Origin: Ilex aquifolium
Taxonomy: Eukaryota > Streptophyta > Magnoliopsida > Aquifoliales > Aquifoliaceae
Assembly: GCA_951799425.1 (NCBI GenBank)
Contig: OX637393.1
Span: 6,529,744-6,593,743 of the forward strand
Direction: 5' to 3'
DNA length: 64,000 bases
The notes under the pieces were generated by a model. It was not told where the DNA came from. It worked only from the letters and a program-made list of their open reading frames with translations, and did not search any database. This document shows, piece after piece, positions 34,789 to 46,879 of the stretch. Each line of letters opens with the position of its first letter. Within the stretch, counting starts at the first letter, position 1. Made by a program: the position numbers and the translations under genes.

Positions 34789-37700
34789 ATGAAGAAATTC
34801 ATTTTCCTCTTTGTTGCAACACTTTTGTTGTGGGAAAACAATTTCACGGCTTGCTTTGCCAGGACTGCAAGAAACTTAATCACCGATCAATCCGCTCTTC
34901 TTGCCTTCAAATCTCAAATCAATTTTGGCCCTTCCAACATTAATCTGCTAAACACTTGGTCCATCAACACCACTGTTTGTAGCTGGATTGGTGTCTCTTG
35001 TGGTGTTCGTCACAAAAGAGTCACGGGCTTGAATCTTCCCAACATGGGTCTCAATGGCACCATTTCTCCATTCTTAGGAAACCTCTCATTCCTTGCTATG
35101 CTCAACATTAATAACAACAGTTTCCATGGCCATGTCTCCGAGGAGTTAGCTCATTTGCGTCGATTGAAAGAAATTGATATGGGAAGCAACTTCTTAAGCG
35201 GGGAGATTCCGTCGTGGTTTGGGATCTTACCTAAACTTCAATACTTGATTATGTATAATAATAGCTTCACAGGTTCTATCCCTCCGTCCCTAGGCAATAT
35301 GTCTAACCTGGTGCAGATGTCATTATCGACCAATAATTTACGTGGACAAATTCCAAAAGAGATTGGTAACCTTTCTAACCTGAAAATATTGAGGTTGAAA
35401 AAGAATCAGCTCTCGGGTTCCGCATCCTTCATCTTCAACATGTCTTCACTAGAAGAGATTGTTCTTATGTATAATAACTTATCTGGTTCCATCCCAGGAG
35501 ATATGTGCAATCATCTTCATGAACTCAGATCAGTCATTATTTCTTTCAATCAGTTTCAAGGGTTTCTCCCATCCAGTTGGTACGGATGTGGGAAGGTTCA
35601 AGAATTGTCATTGTCCTACAACAAATTCACAGGTGGCATACCTAGAGGAATTGGCAACTTGACTATGCTTAAGCTTTTGTATCTTGGAGACAACCCATTA
35701 CAAGGTAAAAACTCATGTCATGGTTATTGTAGCATATTCGTCTTTGCTTATAGCTTTTGATGTACAGTGAGGGAAGCTAGGCACAGGCTTGGCCAAGCAA
35801 TATTATATAAGCATGGTAGACATTAGCATATGTCAAACAAGCTGTAAGTTTTAAGCCAAGAGAACAATAATTAAGTGTTAAGCTAAGGCATTGTGGCAAG
35901 TTTTTAAAACATTGTACCACTGAGTAGGGTGGTCTAGTGGTAGTACCGACCTTACTCCTCACCTAGAGGTTGGGAGGTCAAGTCCTAGAATCCCCATTAG
36001 AAATCGGTGGTTGGCCGTTATGCTAGCCTAGCTAAGTCTGGTCCCAAAAAGTGTTTCAGGCGCTATCAGGGGCCTTATGATTCCACCGGTGAGGGCCTAA
36101 CGGGGTGGTCGTTGGACGCTCTTCCTTGCCCCCACCCTTTTTTTAACCAGTAAAAAAAAAAAAAGTTTTAAAACATTGTTGCTCCAAAATCTATTGCGAT
36201 CTACAGAATGCCTAAATCGACAAACAGTTCTCAGGCGATTGTTTGTGAATGGGTTCAAATGTCTTATTTTAGGATTTCATTGGATGAATTTTTAAAGCGA
36301 TAAATACACAGAATAATGAATCAATAAAAAACAGATTTCTTTATTAATTCAATCAAATGAGTTTCAGTTACAACAAAATTGAATTAACAGCCTTTGATTA
36401 CAACACTAATTACAACACTAATTGAGTTGTCCTTCAACTTCTTTATTTTCCTCCTTTATAGCCACTCCTTTCGATAGTTTTTCCCATTATCGACGATTGA
36501 TTGACTTGTAACTCTTAGGCAGTTATTCCTTCTTTCAAACTAAAGTTGTGGCTAATTATTTCCTACCTTTTCTTGACACGTTGCAACCTCTTAATTACTC
36601 TAAACTTGTCAACAACACATGCATCAAATCAAATGTTTTTATAATTTTGTATTTTAAATATGAATTTTGTTGGAGACAATTCAAGTAAAACTGATTGATA
36701 ATGGAAATTATATATTGCAGGAGAGATCCCAGATGAGATAGGCAATCTGGATTTGGAGCTATTATCCCTAGAGAATGCTGGACTCATCGGTCTCCTACCA
36801 TCATTTATTTTCAACATCACTTCTTTAAAAGTTCTTAATCTTCCTGACAATAAATTGTATGGTGGTTTGCCATGGGATATGTGCTCAGATCTCCATAAAC
36901 TTGAGGCCCTTATTCTTAGAACTAACAAGCCCTTTACCGGAGGCATTCCGACAAGTATTGGAAACTGTACTTCGCTCATGACACTTTCACTTGACGAACT
37001 CAATTTGTCAGGTAAATGTAAAAAGGGAAGTTAATTTTTTGTTGCAAAATACATATTTTTCCATTTGCATATAATTCTTCTCAAGGATTTGATTCCAATA
37101 TATACTATTACCTTTGTTTCATTTTGTACCCTCAATTATAAAATTTCTCACATTGCACCTTAAAATATCAATTTTGTTTCATATCACTTAAATAAATAAC
37201 GATTGTCAATTTTTTGACGGTAAATGAGCATGTGAGTGGTCTTTATTGTCAATAAGTAACTGCCTATTATACATACGCAGGTCAAAAATCAAGAAAAATA
37301 CTCATTCAGTGTTTGGGAGAACAAAGTATAATTAATAAACCCTTTATTAATCACTCTTTTTGTTTGATATTTTGTAGGTCCTATACCACCAGAGATTGGC
37401 CATCTTAATAATTTGGAGGCATTATCTTTGGGTTTCAACAACCTTTGGGGTCATATTCCAGCAATAGTTTTCAACATCACAACACTGCGATACATTCACC
37501 TGGGGACCAATCTTCTTTCGGGCACTCTTCCATCAAGTATGGGCCTGGACCTTCCCAATCTTGAAACAATTGAACTAGGAATGAATTACTTGAATGGAAT
37601 TCTTCCGGACTCCATCTCAAATGCTTCTAGAATCTCAACAATATTTTTGGGGTCCAACCTTTTTTCAGGTACAATACCCAAATCATTGGGTAACCTAAAA

Positions 37701-39884
37701 CTCCTTGAACGTCTTACCTTGGAAGAAAACAACTTCACTAGAGAATCTTCATCTATGAAGTTGAACTTCTTCAATTCTTTGGCAAATTGCATACATCTAA
37801 GGGAATTGCGGATATCTTATAATCCTCTCAATGGCTTTCTTCCAGTTTCCATTGGAAATCTCTCCACTTCTCTTGTTTTTCTATTTGCAAATTATTGTGG
37901 AATTAGAGGCAACATTCCAAACCAGATCAGCAATTTAAGCAATTTGGCGTTCTTAGAACTCAAAGACAATGACCTACATGGATTCATTCCGACAACAATC
38001 AAAGAGTTGCGGAAGCTTCAAATTTTGAATCTTCATCAAAACAAGATTAGAGGATCCATTCCAAGCGATCTTTGCTATTTAAGGAACTTGGGCCTTCTGG
38101 ATTTAGGCAAAAATGAGTTTTATAACACAGTGCCAGCGTGCTTGGAAAATATTACTTCTTTAAAATATCTCTATTTAGATTCCAACAAATTAACTTCCAG
38201 CATACCCACGAAACTGTGGAGATTGAAAGATCTTTTGGAGCTCAACTTGTCCTTAAATTCTTTAGTTGGCTACTTGACCCCAGAAATTGGAAGTCTAAAA
38301 GTTGTGACAAAAATAGACCTATCCAAAAATCGGTTATCAGGTATTGTTCCTAGCACAATTGGAGGTTTGCAAGATCTGTCGACTCTATTATTAGCGCATA
38401 ACAGATTGCAGGGACCACTTCCTGAGTCACTTGGTAACTTGATAAACCTGGAGTTTTTGGATTTATCTCATAACAATATCTCTGGAACTATTCCAAAGTC
38501 CTTAGAGGCGCTCTTTCATCTTAAATACCTCAATGTATCTTACAATAAATTAAGAGGAGAAATTCCAAATGGTGGAGCTTTCACAAACTTCACTTACCAG
38601 TCTTTTATGTCAAATGAAGATTTGTGTGGTGCTCCTCGGTGGCGAGTGCCTCTATGCAAGTCTAGTTCTCTTCAAAGATCATGGAAGAAAAGAGTGCTTC
38701 TAGTTGTGTATATCTCGATGCCGATTGTGATAATGGTTCTTGCCTTGACCTTGATATTCGTTTTGATCAAGCGGCGAAGGAGAAGTAACATCCCTATTGA
38801 AAATGATTTGTTTCGTCCAACCACCCATGAAAGAATTTCATACTATGAGCTTCGACAAGCAACTCACAATTTCAATGAAAGCAACTTGCTTGGCATGGGT
38901 GGCTTTGGTTCGGTTTACAGAGGGATCCTTACAGATGGGACGCATCTAGCCATAAAAGTATTCAATTTGCAACTAGAAGGTGCATTCAAGAGTTTTGATA
39001 CTGAATGTGAAGTATTGTGCAATCTTCGCCACCGAAATCTTACCAAAGTCATTAGCAGTTGCTCTAATCTTGATTTCAAGGCAATAGTGTTCCAATATAT
39101 GCCCAAGGGAAGCCTTGAAAAGTGGTTGTATTCCCATAACCATTTCTTAGACATCTTGCAGAGATTAGATATAATGATAGATGTGGCCCGTGCATTGGAT
39201 TATCTCCACCATGGTTACTCCATACCCGTGGTTCATTGTGACTTGAAGCCTAGCAATGTTTTGCTAGATGAAAATATGGTTGCACATGTGAGTGATTTTG
39301 GCATTGCAAAATTACTGGGTGAGGAGAGTACTGCATTAACCAAGAGTCTGGCTACATTGGGATACATTGCACCAGGTATCACTTCTAGCTTTTTAATTTA
39401 TACTCTTATTTTCATTTGGATTCTCTTTCCCACTTTGATTTTCTTTTTGGGAATATAATCTCATGCAAAGTGTAACATTCCTCACGAGCATTATTGTTTT
39501 GCTAATTTGACGTTGTATGATGCTGTAGAGTATGGATTGGAAGGATTAATCTCCACAAGATGTGATGTTTACAGTTATGGCATTATGTTGATGGAGATAT
39601 TTACAAGAACAAAACCTTCTGATGAAAAGTTCACTGGAGATTTAACCCTAAAGAATTGGGTGAATGATTCACTACCAAATGCCATAATTCAAGTGATAGA
39701 TGCCAACTTAATAAGGGCAGATGACGAACACTTGACTGTGAAAGTGGAATGTGTATTATCCATCATGGAGTTGGCTTTGAAATGCTCTACAGAATCACCT
39801 GCAGAGAGGATTAGCATGAGGGAGGTTGTCGCAGCTCTCCAGAAAATCAAACTTCAGTTTCTTGCGAAGTGTGAAAAACATTGA
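34789..39884 (+). CDS. LRR receptor-like kinase, non-RD (subfamily XII, FLS2/EFR-like)
   Basis: Four exons: 34789-35704, 36721-37011, 37378-39375 and 39529-39884. All introns are GT-AG and all are phase 1, giving 1186 aa with no stop. Order of parts: signal peptide (1-24, MKKFIFLFVATLLL...); LRR N-cap with CSWIGVSC (64-71); an array of about 20 or more plant LRRs (GxIPxxIGNLxxL) to about 800; cysteine pair at 819 and 829; transmembrane helix (842-866) followed by KRRRR; kinase from about 904 with glycine loop GMGGFGSV (908-915), Lys929, HCD (1022-1024) in place of HRD, and DFG (1042-1044). The last intron falls at the YIAPE codon, as is usual in subfamily XII. Known members sense microbial peptides at the plasma membrane and signal in immunity; the ligand here is unknown. 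The first two introns separate LRR units. An upstream in-frame ATG (34678) precedes the TATA box and was not used. Confidence 0.92.
35915..36165 (+). mobile_element. SINE in intron 1 of the receptor kinase
   Basis: A tRNA-derived head with an A-box-like TGGTCTAGTGGT (35930-35941) and a B-box-like GAGGTCAAGTCC (about 35967-35978), and a 3' poly-A tail (36152-36164). Perfect 14-bp target duplication TTTTAAAACATTGT at 35901-35914 and 36166-36179. Sense orientation relative to the gene. The perfect duplication suggests a fairly recent insertion. Confidence 0.92.
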
Positions 39885-41113
39885 AACATGATAAGTGTTT
39901 TTCGACATTATCTTACGTAAAGTGATATAATTCCTCACTCAAGTATGAGTCTTGACTTGCAGTCAAATTTTTTTATGCTAACATCATGATGTTGTTGCCA
40001 CAGGTTGCAAGGTTTGACGTGTGGAAGTAGCAGTAGCACTTCGCTCCAGACTCACTGCAAAAACATGCATTTTAAGATAGATAATTAAGGTTTATTCCTC
40101 GTCTATAGTGAAGGGTCATACAAATGTACTTTTGATGTCGGAAACTATAGCATGATCTATTATCACATTAATATTTTGGCTAGTAATGTTGTATTGTAAT
40201 TTGTCTTAGCTGTTTGCTTTGTATGTTGCTGTCCCATGGGTCCCAGCTCCATGCATTGTTATGTAGTATGAATTCCTTAGCTTTCTGTTTAAGTATATCC
40301 TACTTTTTAGTTGTCAATAATGGTAAGGTACTTCTGAAATTGTTACATGTATGGGAACATTTTAGGCCTCCTAAAATTTCTCACAACTTGTTTACTAAAT
40401 TATTAGTCATGATTTGTTCACCCGAAATAGGGAGAATTGCACCTTACATCCTGAAAGATTTCTAGATTTTCACTTTGCATAATTAAAAATTAAGTTTCCC
40501 ATATTATACTCTCAATGTATAAAAACTGTTACAATATGACCCTTCTTGCTTAAGCTTAGCCCAATAGAATTTTGTGAACATTGGAACCAAACTCGAGCTC
40601 AATTTTTTGTAAAATGTTTATGAAAATTTAGGCTCATAACTTAATATATATATATATATTATATTCTAAATCTATAAAATCAATCATAAAATCAAATCCT
40701 ACAAGTTCAAATTGTTTCAACTATGTACTTGGGAAGAGAGAAAGAGAAAAGTGTATATGATTTCGAATATGTTTGAGGTTATTTATGTTTTGAATAGGAG
40801 TTATTCAACCAAATATATGGATAAGAAACTATTTATGTTCAGATTGGACTTATTTATAAAACGAGCTTAAAATCAAATCTGTTTTGATCATTTTATAATC
40901 TGAATGAACTAAAATAGAGTCAAGAGAAAGCCAAACTTAAGCTACTCAGATTGTTTAACAATGATGAAAAGTGTTGTTCACTACGCTTTTAAAAAGTGTT
41001 GTATTTTGGTAAATAAGTAAAAAGTGTCGTAATTCAACAATCTTGTTTGAAAAAATGTTATTCCAATAATTAATTCAGTGTTTGTGGTGGTGGAGTCACC
41101 GGGAGATAGGAAA
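39885..41113. other. receptor-kinase 3' flank and spacer
   Basis: 39885 to about 40200 is the probable 3' UTR. No second gene is seen. 40550-40640 and 40840-40940 contain decayed GAGCTCAA / CGAGCTTAA motifs like those of the small hAT elements. A (TA)n run is at 40645-40660. Confidence 0.4.
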
Positions 41114-41189
41114 TCATCCTTGGGTGGTAGGCAATTTAAACCAGTATAGATAGTGTAGACATACCGAAAAAAAAAAAGGAAAAAGAAAA

Positions 41190-41440
41190 AAAGAGACTAA
41201 TTGCAACCTTTTACAAAAATAAATAAATAAATAAATGGGTCGACAACCATTGGCTATTAGTAAAATTAATGTCAAAATGGCAAGTAAGTAAATTAGTGGA
41301 TATACCACAATTTTTCTATTCTCAACCAATTTTGGAGTAAGGAATTCAACCACTACTAGGTTTGAAAATATAATGTAGAGTGCACGTAAATAATATAACT
41401 GTCAAACTGATCACAAAGTGTCATGAGTTATCTAGTGTTA
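41190..41440 (-). pseudogene. hAT transposase C-terminal relic (zinc-finger MYM-type-1-like)
   Basis: Corresponds to 26640-26850, the C-terminal part of the decayed transposase there. The minus-strand reading includes VVYPLIYLLAILTLILLIAN, the family's usual hydrophobic stretch before the dimerisation region. Much shortened and non-functional. Confidence 0.6.
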
Positions 41441-42299
41441 TAATGTTGTCACTTGGTATGCAAATCTACAAAAAAAGGCAAGTTGCATTTCACTAGAGGA
41501 TAGCATAACCGTTAGAGCGCACAATCATCGACAGTCGCATAGTTCCGATCATCTCTTAGTTGCTCGTTTTTGTATGATGAGATTATACTAACGTATTTAT
41601 GTCTGAGTTTTTTTAATTTTAAATTATTTTGTAGTGTTAAATTGAACTCTAATTTTTATGTATTTAAAAATGACCTTGTATTTTGCTAGACATCTGAAAA
41701 CTCATAGTCATTTAGGTATGGTTATATAACTAATTGAAAAGACAAAAAAAGTAGTAAGGTGGGCAAAATTATATTTACTTAAGGAATATTTAGAACATAC
41801 ATATAGATAACTCAACAACAATGAATTTATTAGGATAGCTTATATATGTACCTATCATATATATACACAATATAGCTAGTAAATTTATTCACAAACTCAT
41901 GCCTATTGGAATAGAGAAAATATAAAAAATAAAGTGATAGATTTGCTTTGAATAACCCATTAATTGTATTGCATGAAAGTGAAACCGTTACTCTTTTTAA
42001 AAAAATTTTGTTCATCAACAATGAATTTAGGATAACTGACATCTACCTTAACTTTGGGTATGAAGAACAACAACTAAACTCCACTCAGATATGACAAATA
42101 ATATTGACTTCACTTGTCAATGGTTATCCCGTCTAACTTTTTTTAACAGAAATAAGTAAATGAATATAACACTTTGAATATAAAACATTCTCTACTGGTG
42201 GACCCTAAGCTAATTTTTGCAACATCCAACTATAGAATACCACGTCATTTTATTTTACAAAAAAAAATATATATATATATATACTCCAAAAATAAAATA
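41441..42299. other. AT-rich spacer
   Basis: No gene recognised. Confidence 0.3.
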
Positions 42300-42520
42300 C
42301 ACACTATACCATTTGTATCAATGTGACATTTCTGTCCAAATTCGCGATTAACTTGGACAAAATTATTCATGTGCACATCACGTGAGTCGGGGGACTAGAG
42401 TATAGTTTAGGGGTCACGTGTTGTGCACATGAGGAATTCTGTCAAATTTAATGATGAATTTAGACGGAAGTGCCATATTAACACAAATGATATAGTTGAA
42501 GGGCCAAATAGATAGTAACT
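42300..42520. mobile_element. truncated relative of the MITE at 31198-31557
   Basis: Shares CACATCACGTGAGTC, the CATGTGCAC arms and the GGCCAAATA end with the intact element. The left end is incomplete. Preceded by a (TA)n tract at 42268-42282. Confidence 0.6.
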
Positions 42521-42766
42521 CTAAGAATAGGTAACTCTAGTTAAACCTGCGAACTATCGGTGCAATAGAATTTGTATTTGGGTTTGCTAGTACACTGATA
42601 AAAACTACTATATGCATCCACATTACCCATTTCTTCGAAAGGTTGGCAGGAAGGTGCCGCTATTCATAGCCCAATTACCTTTGAGTGCACATTCGTAGTT
42701 CTAATACCTGCTGTTGGAATAAAAATAAAAGTTTTAAAATTTCTTCTTAATCGTAGTTATTTATTA

Positions 42767-44124
42767 GGGTTAAATGCAAAAAACCCTGTATTTAAGATTA
42801 TTTGCATGTAATCTTCTTATAGTTTTAACAGTTGCACTAAACCTCCTTCAACTTAAAAATAAAATGACAGTGGATGTTTGTTACAGGATTTATAAAAATA
42901 CCAAAATACCCTCATTTAGTCATTTTATTCCAATTACTTTCTTCTACCTCAAACCCTTCTCTCTCTATACTTTTCTACCTCAATTTTAAAAAACCCAACA
43001 ACACCTCTTTTATATCTTCCTCTGTCCAAAAAACCCACAAGAACAGATTTTATCAACAACTTTTATCATTTGGAATGAATCCCCACATCATGAACCTTGT
43101 AGTTGTTGTTGGTGGTAGGTAAATTTAATACGTTTCTGTGTTTGCTTTGATCTCATTTCAATTCGTCGAATCTAATTACGCATTTTATTAATTAGATTGG
43201 TATTATGAAATGAGTTTATGGGGTTCATAGAATGCTAACAATTGGAAGGTAATGGTTATGGATGGTGGTCGAAGATGGTGATATATAGTAAATAACTTTC
43301 TCTTTTCTATTACATCATAAGGGCATCGTCCAAAGAATTTGGCAGCAGCTAATCCATGGGGAACATGAGAAACCCAACAAGTGGGTGGTGAAAAAAATTG
43401 CTTAACTGACTGAAAATGTTTCTGATTTTGGATAGAACAATTGGGTTTGGTCAGAGGAAATGAATTTGATCTGGGTTGGAGTTGGAGGGAAGGAGAGAGA
43501 AGGGCCTTGAAGATGAAGTTTTGGGATTGAAGAGAGGACAGAGAGTGAGGACAGAGAATGATTTCCATGACAGAGAGAACAACATATTAGATTTGGTACA
43601 TATTTTTGTGAGGGGTTTAGATTTCTTTGGTCTGGATTGGTTTTGATGAGGAAGGGAGTGTGGTAGGGGGTGGGCTGGCGTGGGAGAGGTGCGGCGGAAG
43701 TGGGCTGGGCTGGGGGTGTTGCAGGGGGTGGGTTTCGGTGAGGAAGGGAGAGTTGCAGGGGGGTGGGCTGGTGTGGGGGAGGTGCGGCGGAAGTGGGCTG
43801 GGGTGGGGCTGTTGCATGTGGTGGGTTTCGGAGGGGAAGGAAGATAAGTTTTGTAGAAGTTATGGGAGAGAGAGAGAGAGATAGATGGCTGGGTTGGGGA
43901 GACAGGGTCTGAGGGTATTTTAAGAATTATACATTCTAATTTTAACACATTTTATCTTCACACACATTTTTAAGTGCATAATTCACACGCTCCGTTAAAT
44001 TAATAACGCCTATCTATTTTTGTACTTTATTTTTAAGTTGAGAGAGCTTAGTGTAATAGTTAAAACTATGAGAAGGTCACCAGCAAATGATCCCAAGTAC
44101 AAGGAGATTTTTTGCATCTAACTC
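42767..44124. mobile_element. MULE-like element with perfect 9-bp target duplication (Pack-MULE candidate)
   Basis: Inverted termini of about 105 bp (GGGTTAAATGCAAAAAACC against the inverse of the 44020-44124 end). Identical TATTTATTA flanks at 42758-42766 and 44125-44133. The interior is not transposase: 43640-43840 holds two units of a G-rich tandem repeat (period about 92 bp), which on the minus strand would read as a Pro/Ser/Thr-rich peptide (HFRRTSPTPAHP repeated). The interior may be captured host DNA, but I recognise no parent gene. Confidence 0.88.
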
Positions 44125-44184
44125 TATTTATTATTTTTGTTTTTATGGATCACTTTGAATGCTGGATTTTAATGGAAATTTTAA

Positions 44185-44594
44185 ATGTGTTTTATGTCAT
44201 TGGGCTGCTATTTGCCATTAGTCTATTGAAATCCCATTACCGTTTGGCACCCAATGTCCTTTATAAAGAAACATGGATTTGGTCATGTGAATGCACCATT
44301 TTTACAATCAGTATTTTCTTCCATATGCTCAACACCTACTTTTTTCCCAAATTATATCTTCTAATTACACTTTCGTATTTGTATTATTTTACACTATTTA
44401 TTCTTCAGGTAAATTCGATTCATGTCAGGTTCACCCCTATCTTCTAATGAGTATGATCATTGAAGAAATACTGCTGCGATCATCTGAGTTTAATCATATC
44501 ATGCAGGGAGGCTCAACTGTTTTAGGACAATGTTTTCACGACTCTTAGATTCACACACTAGCTCTTTCTATTTTATGTTCTATTCTTTATTTTA
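44185..44594 (+). repeat. inner arm of the inverted duplication (copy 2)
   Basis: Inverted partner of 3401-3845. Begins about 50 bp after the MULE-like element at 42767-44124. Confidence 0.65.
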
Positions 44595-45450
44595 GGGTAA
44601 ATTAGAATGACACCCCTTATTGTTTTTGACAATTTCATTGCACCCCTTCTTGTTTTGAAAATTACATCCAGATCCTTGTTAGTTAGGGTCCCAACCGGTG
44701 TCAACAGACACCTCAAAGTTACAATTTTACCCTCCCTTATATACATGCCTCTTAGCTATAACTGAACACACGATCTCTCTCCACTGAACACTCCCTCCCT
44801 CACCATCCCACCACCCTCATTTTTCGCCTCTTTCTTCTCTATTGTTTGTAAACACACACACAACACACAAGAGCACAGAAGCACACACCCCAAAGCTCTT
44901 TACTCCTCCCATGTTCTCTTTCCCTCCTGCCTCTCACTCAGCCGTTGCCTCCAGCGCTTGGGCCATGCCTGAAGCACCACAATTGCACACATTAGAGCAG
45001 CACACAAGCACCTTGCAATCTAATTGTCGTTCAAGGATGACCCTTCATCTGCTTTAGGAGTCTGAATTTTATAGCTGGGTAATGGTCGGGTCCGGTTTTG
45101 AGGTGAGTTTAGAATTTAATTTTGATAAATTGTAAGCTAGGTCAAATGTTGGAAAAATTTCTTATTTGGTAATTTTACGTAGATTTTGTTAATAACTTTT
45201 GGTAAGATTTTGGACCAATTTGTGGATAAAATGTTGTGGGCATACTTACGGGTAAATTATTTGGGAAATTATTAGCTTGTTTTTTGATCAATTTACTAGT
45301 AAATTCGACAATTTTTTGGTAAATTATTTTGGAGAAATTTTTGGGATCCAAATTGTCACAACATCTCAAGGGGGTCAGTGTAATTTTAAAAACAAGAAGG
45401 AGTGCAGAGAAAATGTCAAAAACAGTGAGGGGTGTCACTGTAATTTACCC
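44595..45450. mobile_element. MULE-like element with 9-bp target duplication
   Basis: About 75-bp inverted termini (GGGTAAATTAGAATGACACC / its inverse ending GTGTCACTGTAATTTACCC). Flanks TTTATTTTA (44586-44594) and TTGATTTTA (45451-45459), 8 of 9 matching. The interior contains a short open frame at 44842-45057 of no recognised family. A truncated inverted copy at 2885-3400 shares the flank on one side. Confidence 0.85.
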
Positions 45451-46069
45451 TTGATTTTATTGATTAATTAAATATTATATTTTATACCTAAGGTAAGATC
45501 TCATACTATACTATACGATAACCTCAACATTAGTATGGTAAATGTTCTCCATTATTTGACTATTGATTTGGCTACTATTCTTAAATTAAGCTTGGCCCCT
45601 TCAGATTAGGATTCAGTTGCAATGAACCCCCAGAGGTTTTAATTTTGGCAAATTGCCGTCATGAAGTTTGAATTAATCCTTGCCACGAACTATTGACGTT
45701 CAATGAGATTACCGGCAGATGATAAATTTTTATTTATGGGAATTCCATCGGTTTAGTTATATTGGCCGGATAAAACCTGAATCATACTGTATGTCCTGAG
45801 TACTAATCATATTGACCGGATAAAACTCGAGTTTAATGGATACTTATATAGTTTACATGTGATTGCATGCATATAAGGGTTTTCCTTCGGTCCCAAATCA
45901 AACAATAACCAAAAAGTGAGGATTACAATTCATTCATCATGATCTAACAGAAGGGTTATTAGCTGAAAAAGTAGAAAATATCCCTAGGTGCACGGGATCT
46001 CAAACAAATAGTAAAATGTATCAGAAAAAGCAAGGACCATGAAAGTATACGTGGTAAACTCTCGGAAGT
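45451..46069. other. spacer
   Basis: No gene recognised. Confidence 0.3.
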
Positions 46070-46256
46070 AATTCAAGTGATAATAAGAACGAATAGTAAA
46101 TATAGACGTCCCGAGTTTAAATCTTGGTAACCCCTCAGGGCCAGACCATATCCTAGTCTTAATGTAGATGACCTTCTTTTGACCGGCTCAGGAAGGAGAT
46201 TGATCGAGCTGCGCGTAAATTAGTTTAGACATTCTTAACCGTTAAACGAAAAAAAA
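46070..46256 (+). mobile_element. SINE-like element, copy 3
   Basis: Head AATTCAAGTGATAATAAG (A-box region), CGAGTTTAAATCTTGG (B-box region), tail TTCTTAACCGTTAAACG followed by A10. Same family as 15412-15630, 22010-22195 and the split copy at 53220-53728. Confidence 0.6.
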
Positions 46257-46879
46257 AAGGAACGGAAAGATTGCAAAGAGTTCTACAAACGGAAGCATTA
46301 GGACAACTCCACACTCCCACTAATCTGACGAAACTTTCATGAATTCAAAATTTTATTAGAATTCTAAAAGTGTTATTGACACTATGCTCTGTCGACTAAT
46401 GGCAATTGTTGAAAACGTGTAGTGCTGTGAATAATCAGTAGTCAAGGAAGAAATACAATCAATGAACACAATGATTTGTATAGTCTGGTAGAAATCTACA
46501 ACCTCAATCTTGATCAATGACTTGTATCTCTCCATTGCACTCACATTCCACTCTGCTCAAAGACCAATAGACTTTTAAGCCTATTAATTTTCCACTATTT
46601 TCAACACTCATGAAAACTTCAATTAAAATTCAAAGAATTTTACATTGAAAAACTAACAACACTCATACTTGAGCTAAATTTTCTTCCAATGGACTAGACC
46701 AGTACCAGATTGATTCTTGACTATTGAATTTGGGAATCCTTTTCAATCAGCACTATGATTGTTGGGCGCCACTCATGGGCAAAAAGACGCAATGTGGAAA
46801 TTAGAGGTGCATTTTGTATCAAGCCAATCGATTCAACCCTTAAAATTCAGAGTTTTGGCATAATAAATTATAATTCTTA
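46257..46879. other. spacer
   Basis: No gene recognised. Confidence 0.3.

Noticed and set aside
39376-39458. Read-through of the kinase exon into VTSSFLIYTL...
   Set aside because: Canonical donor at 39376 and acceptor at 39528 restore YIAPEYG, the conserved kinase motif.
43451-43948. 165-codon Pro-rich frame inside the MULE-like element
   Set aside because: Created by a 92-bp tandem repeat; no known family and no start or partner evidence. Kept only as part of the mobile element.
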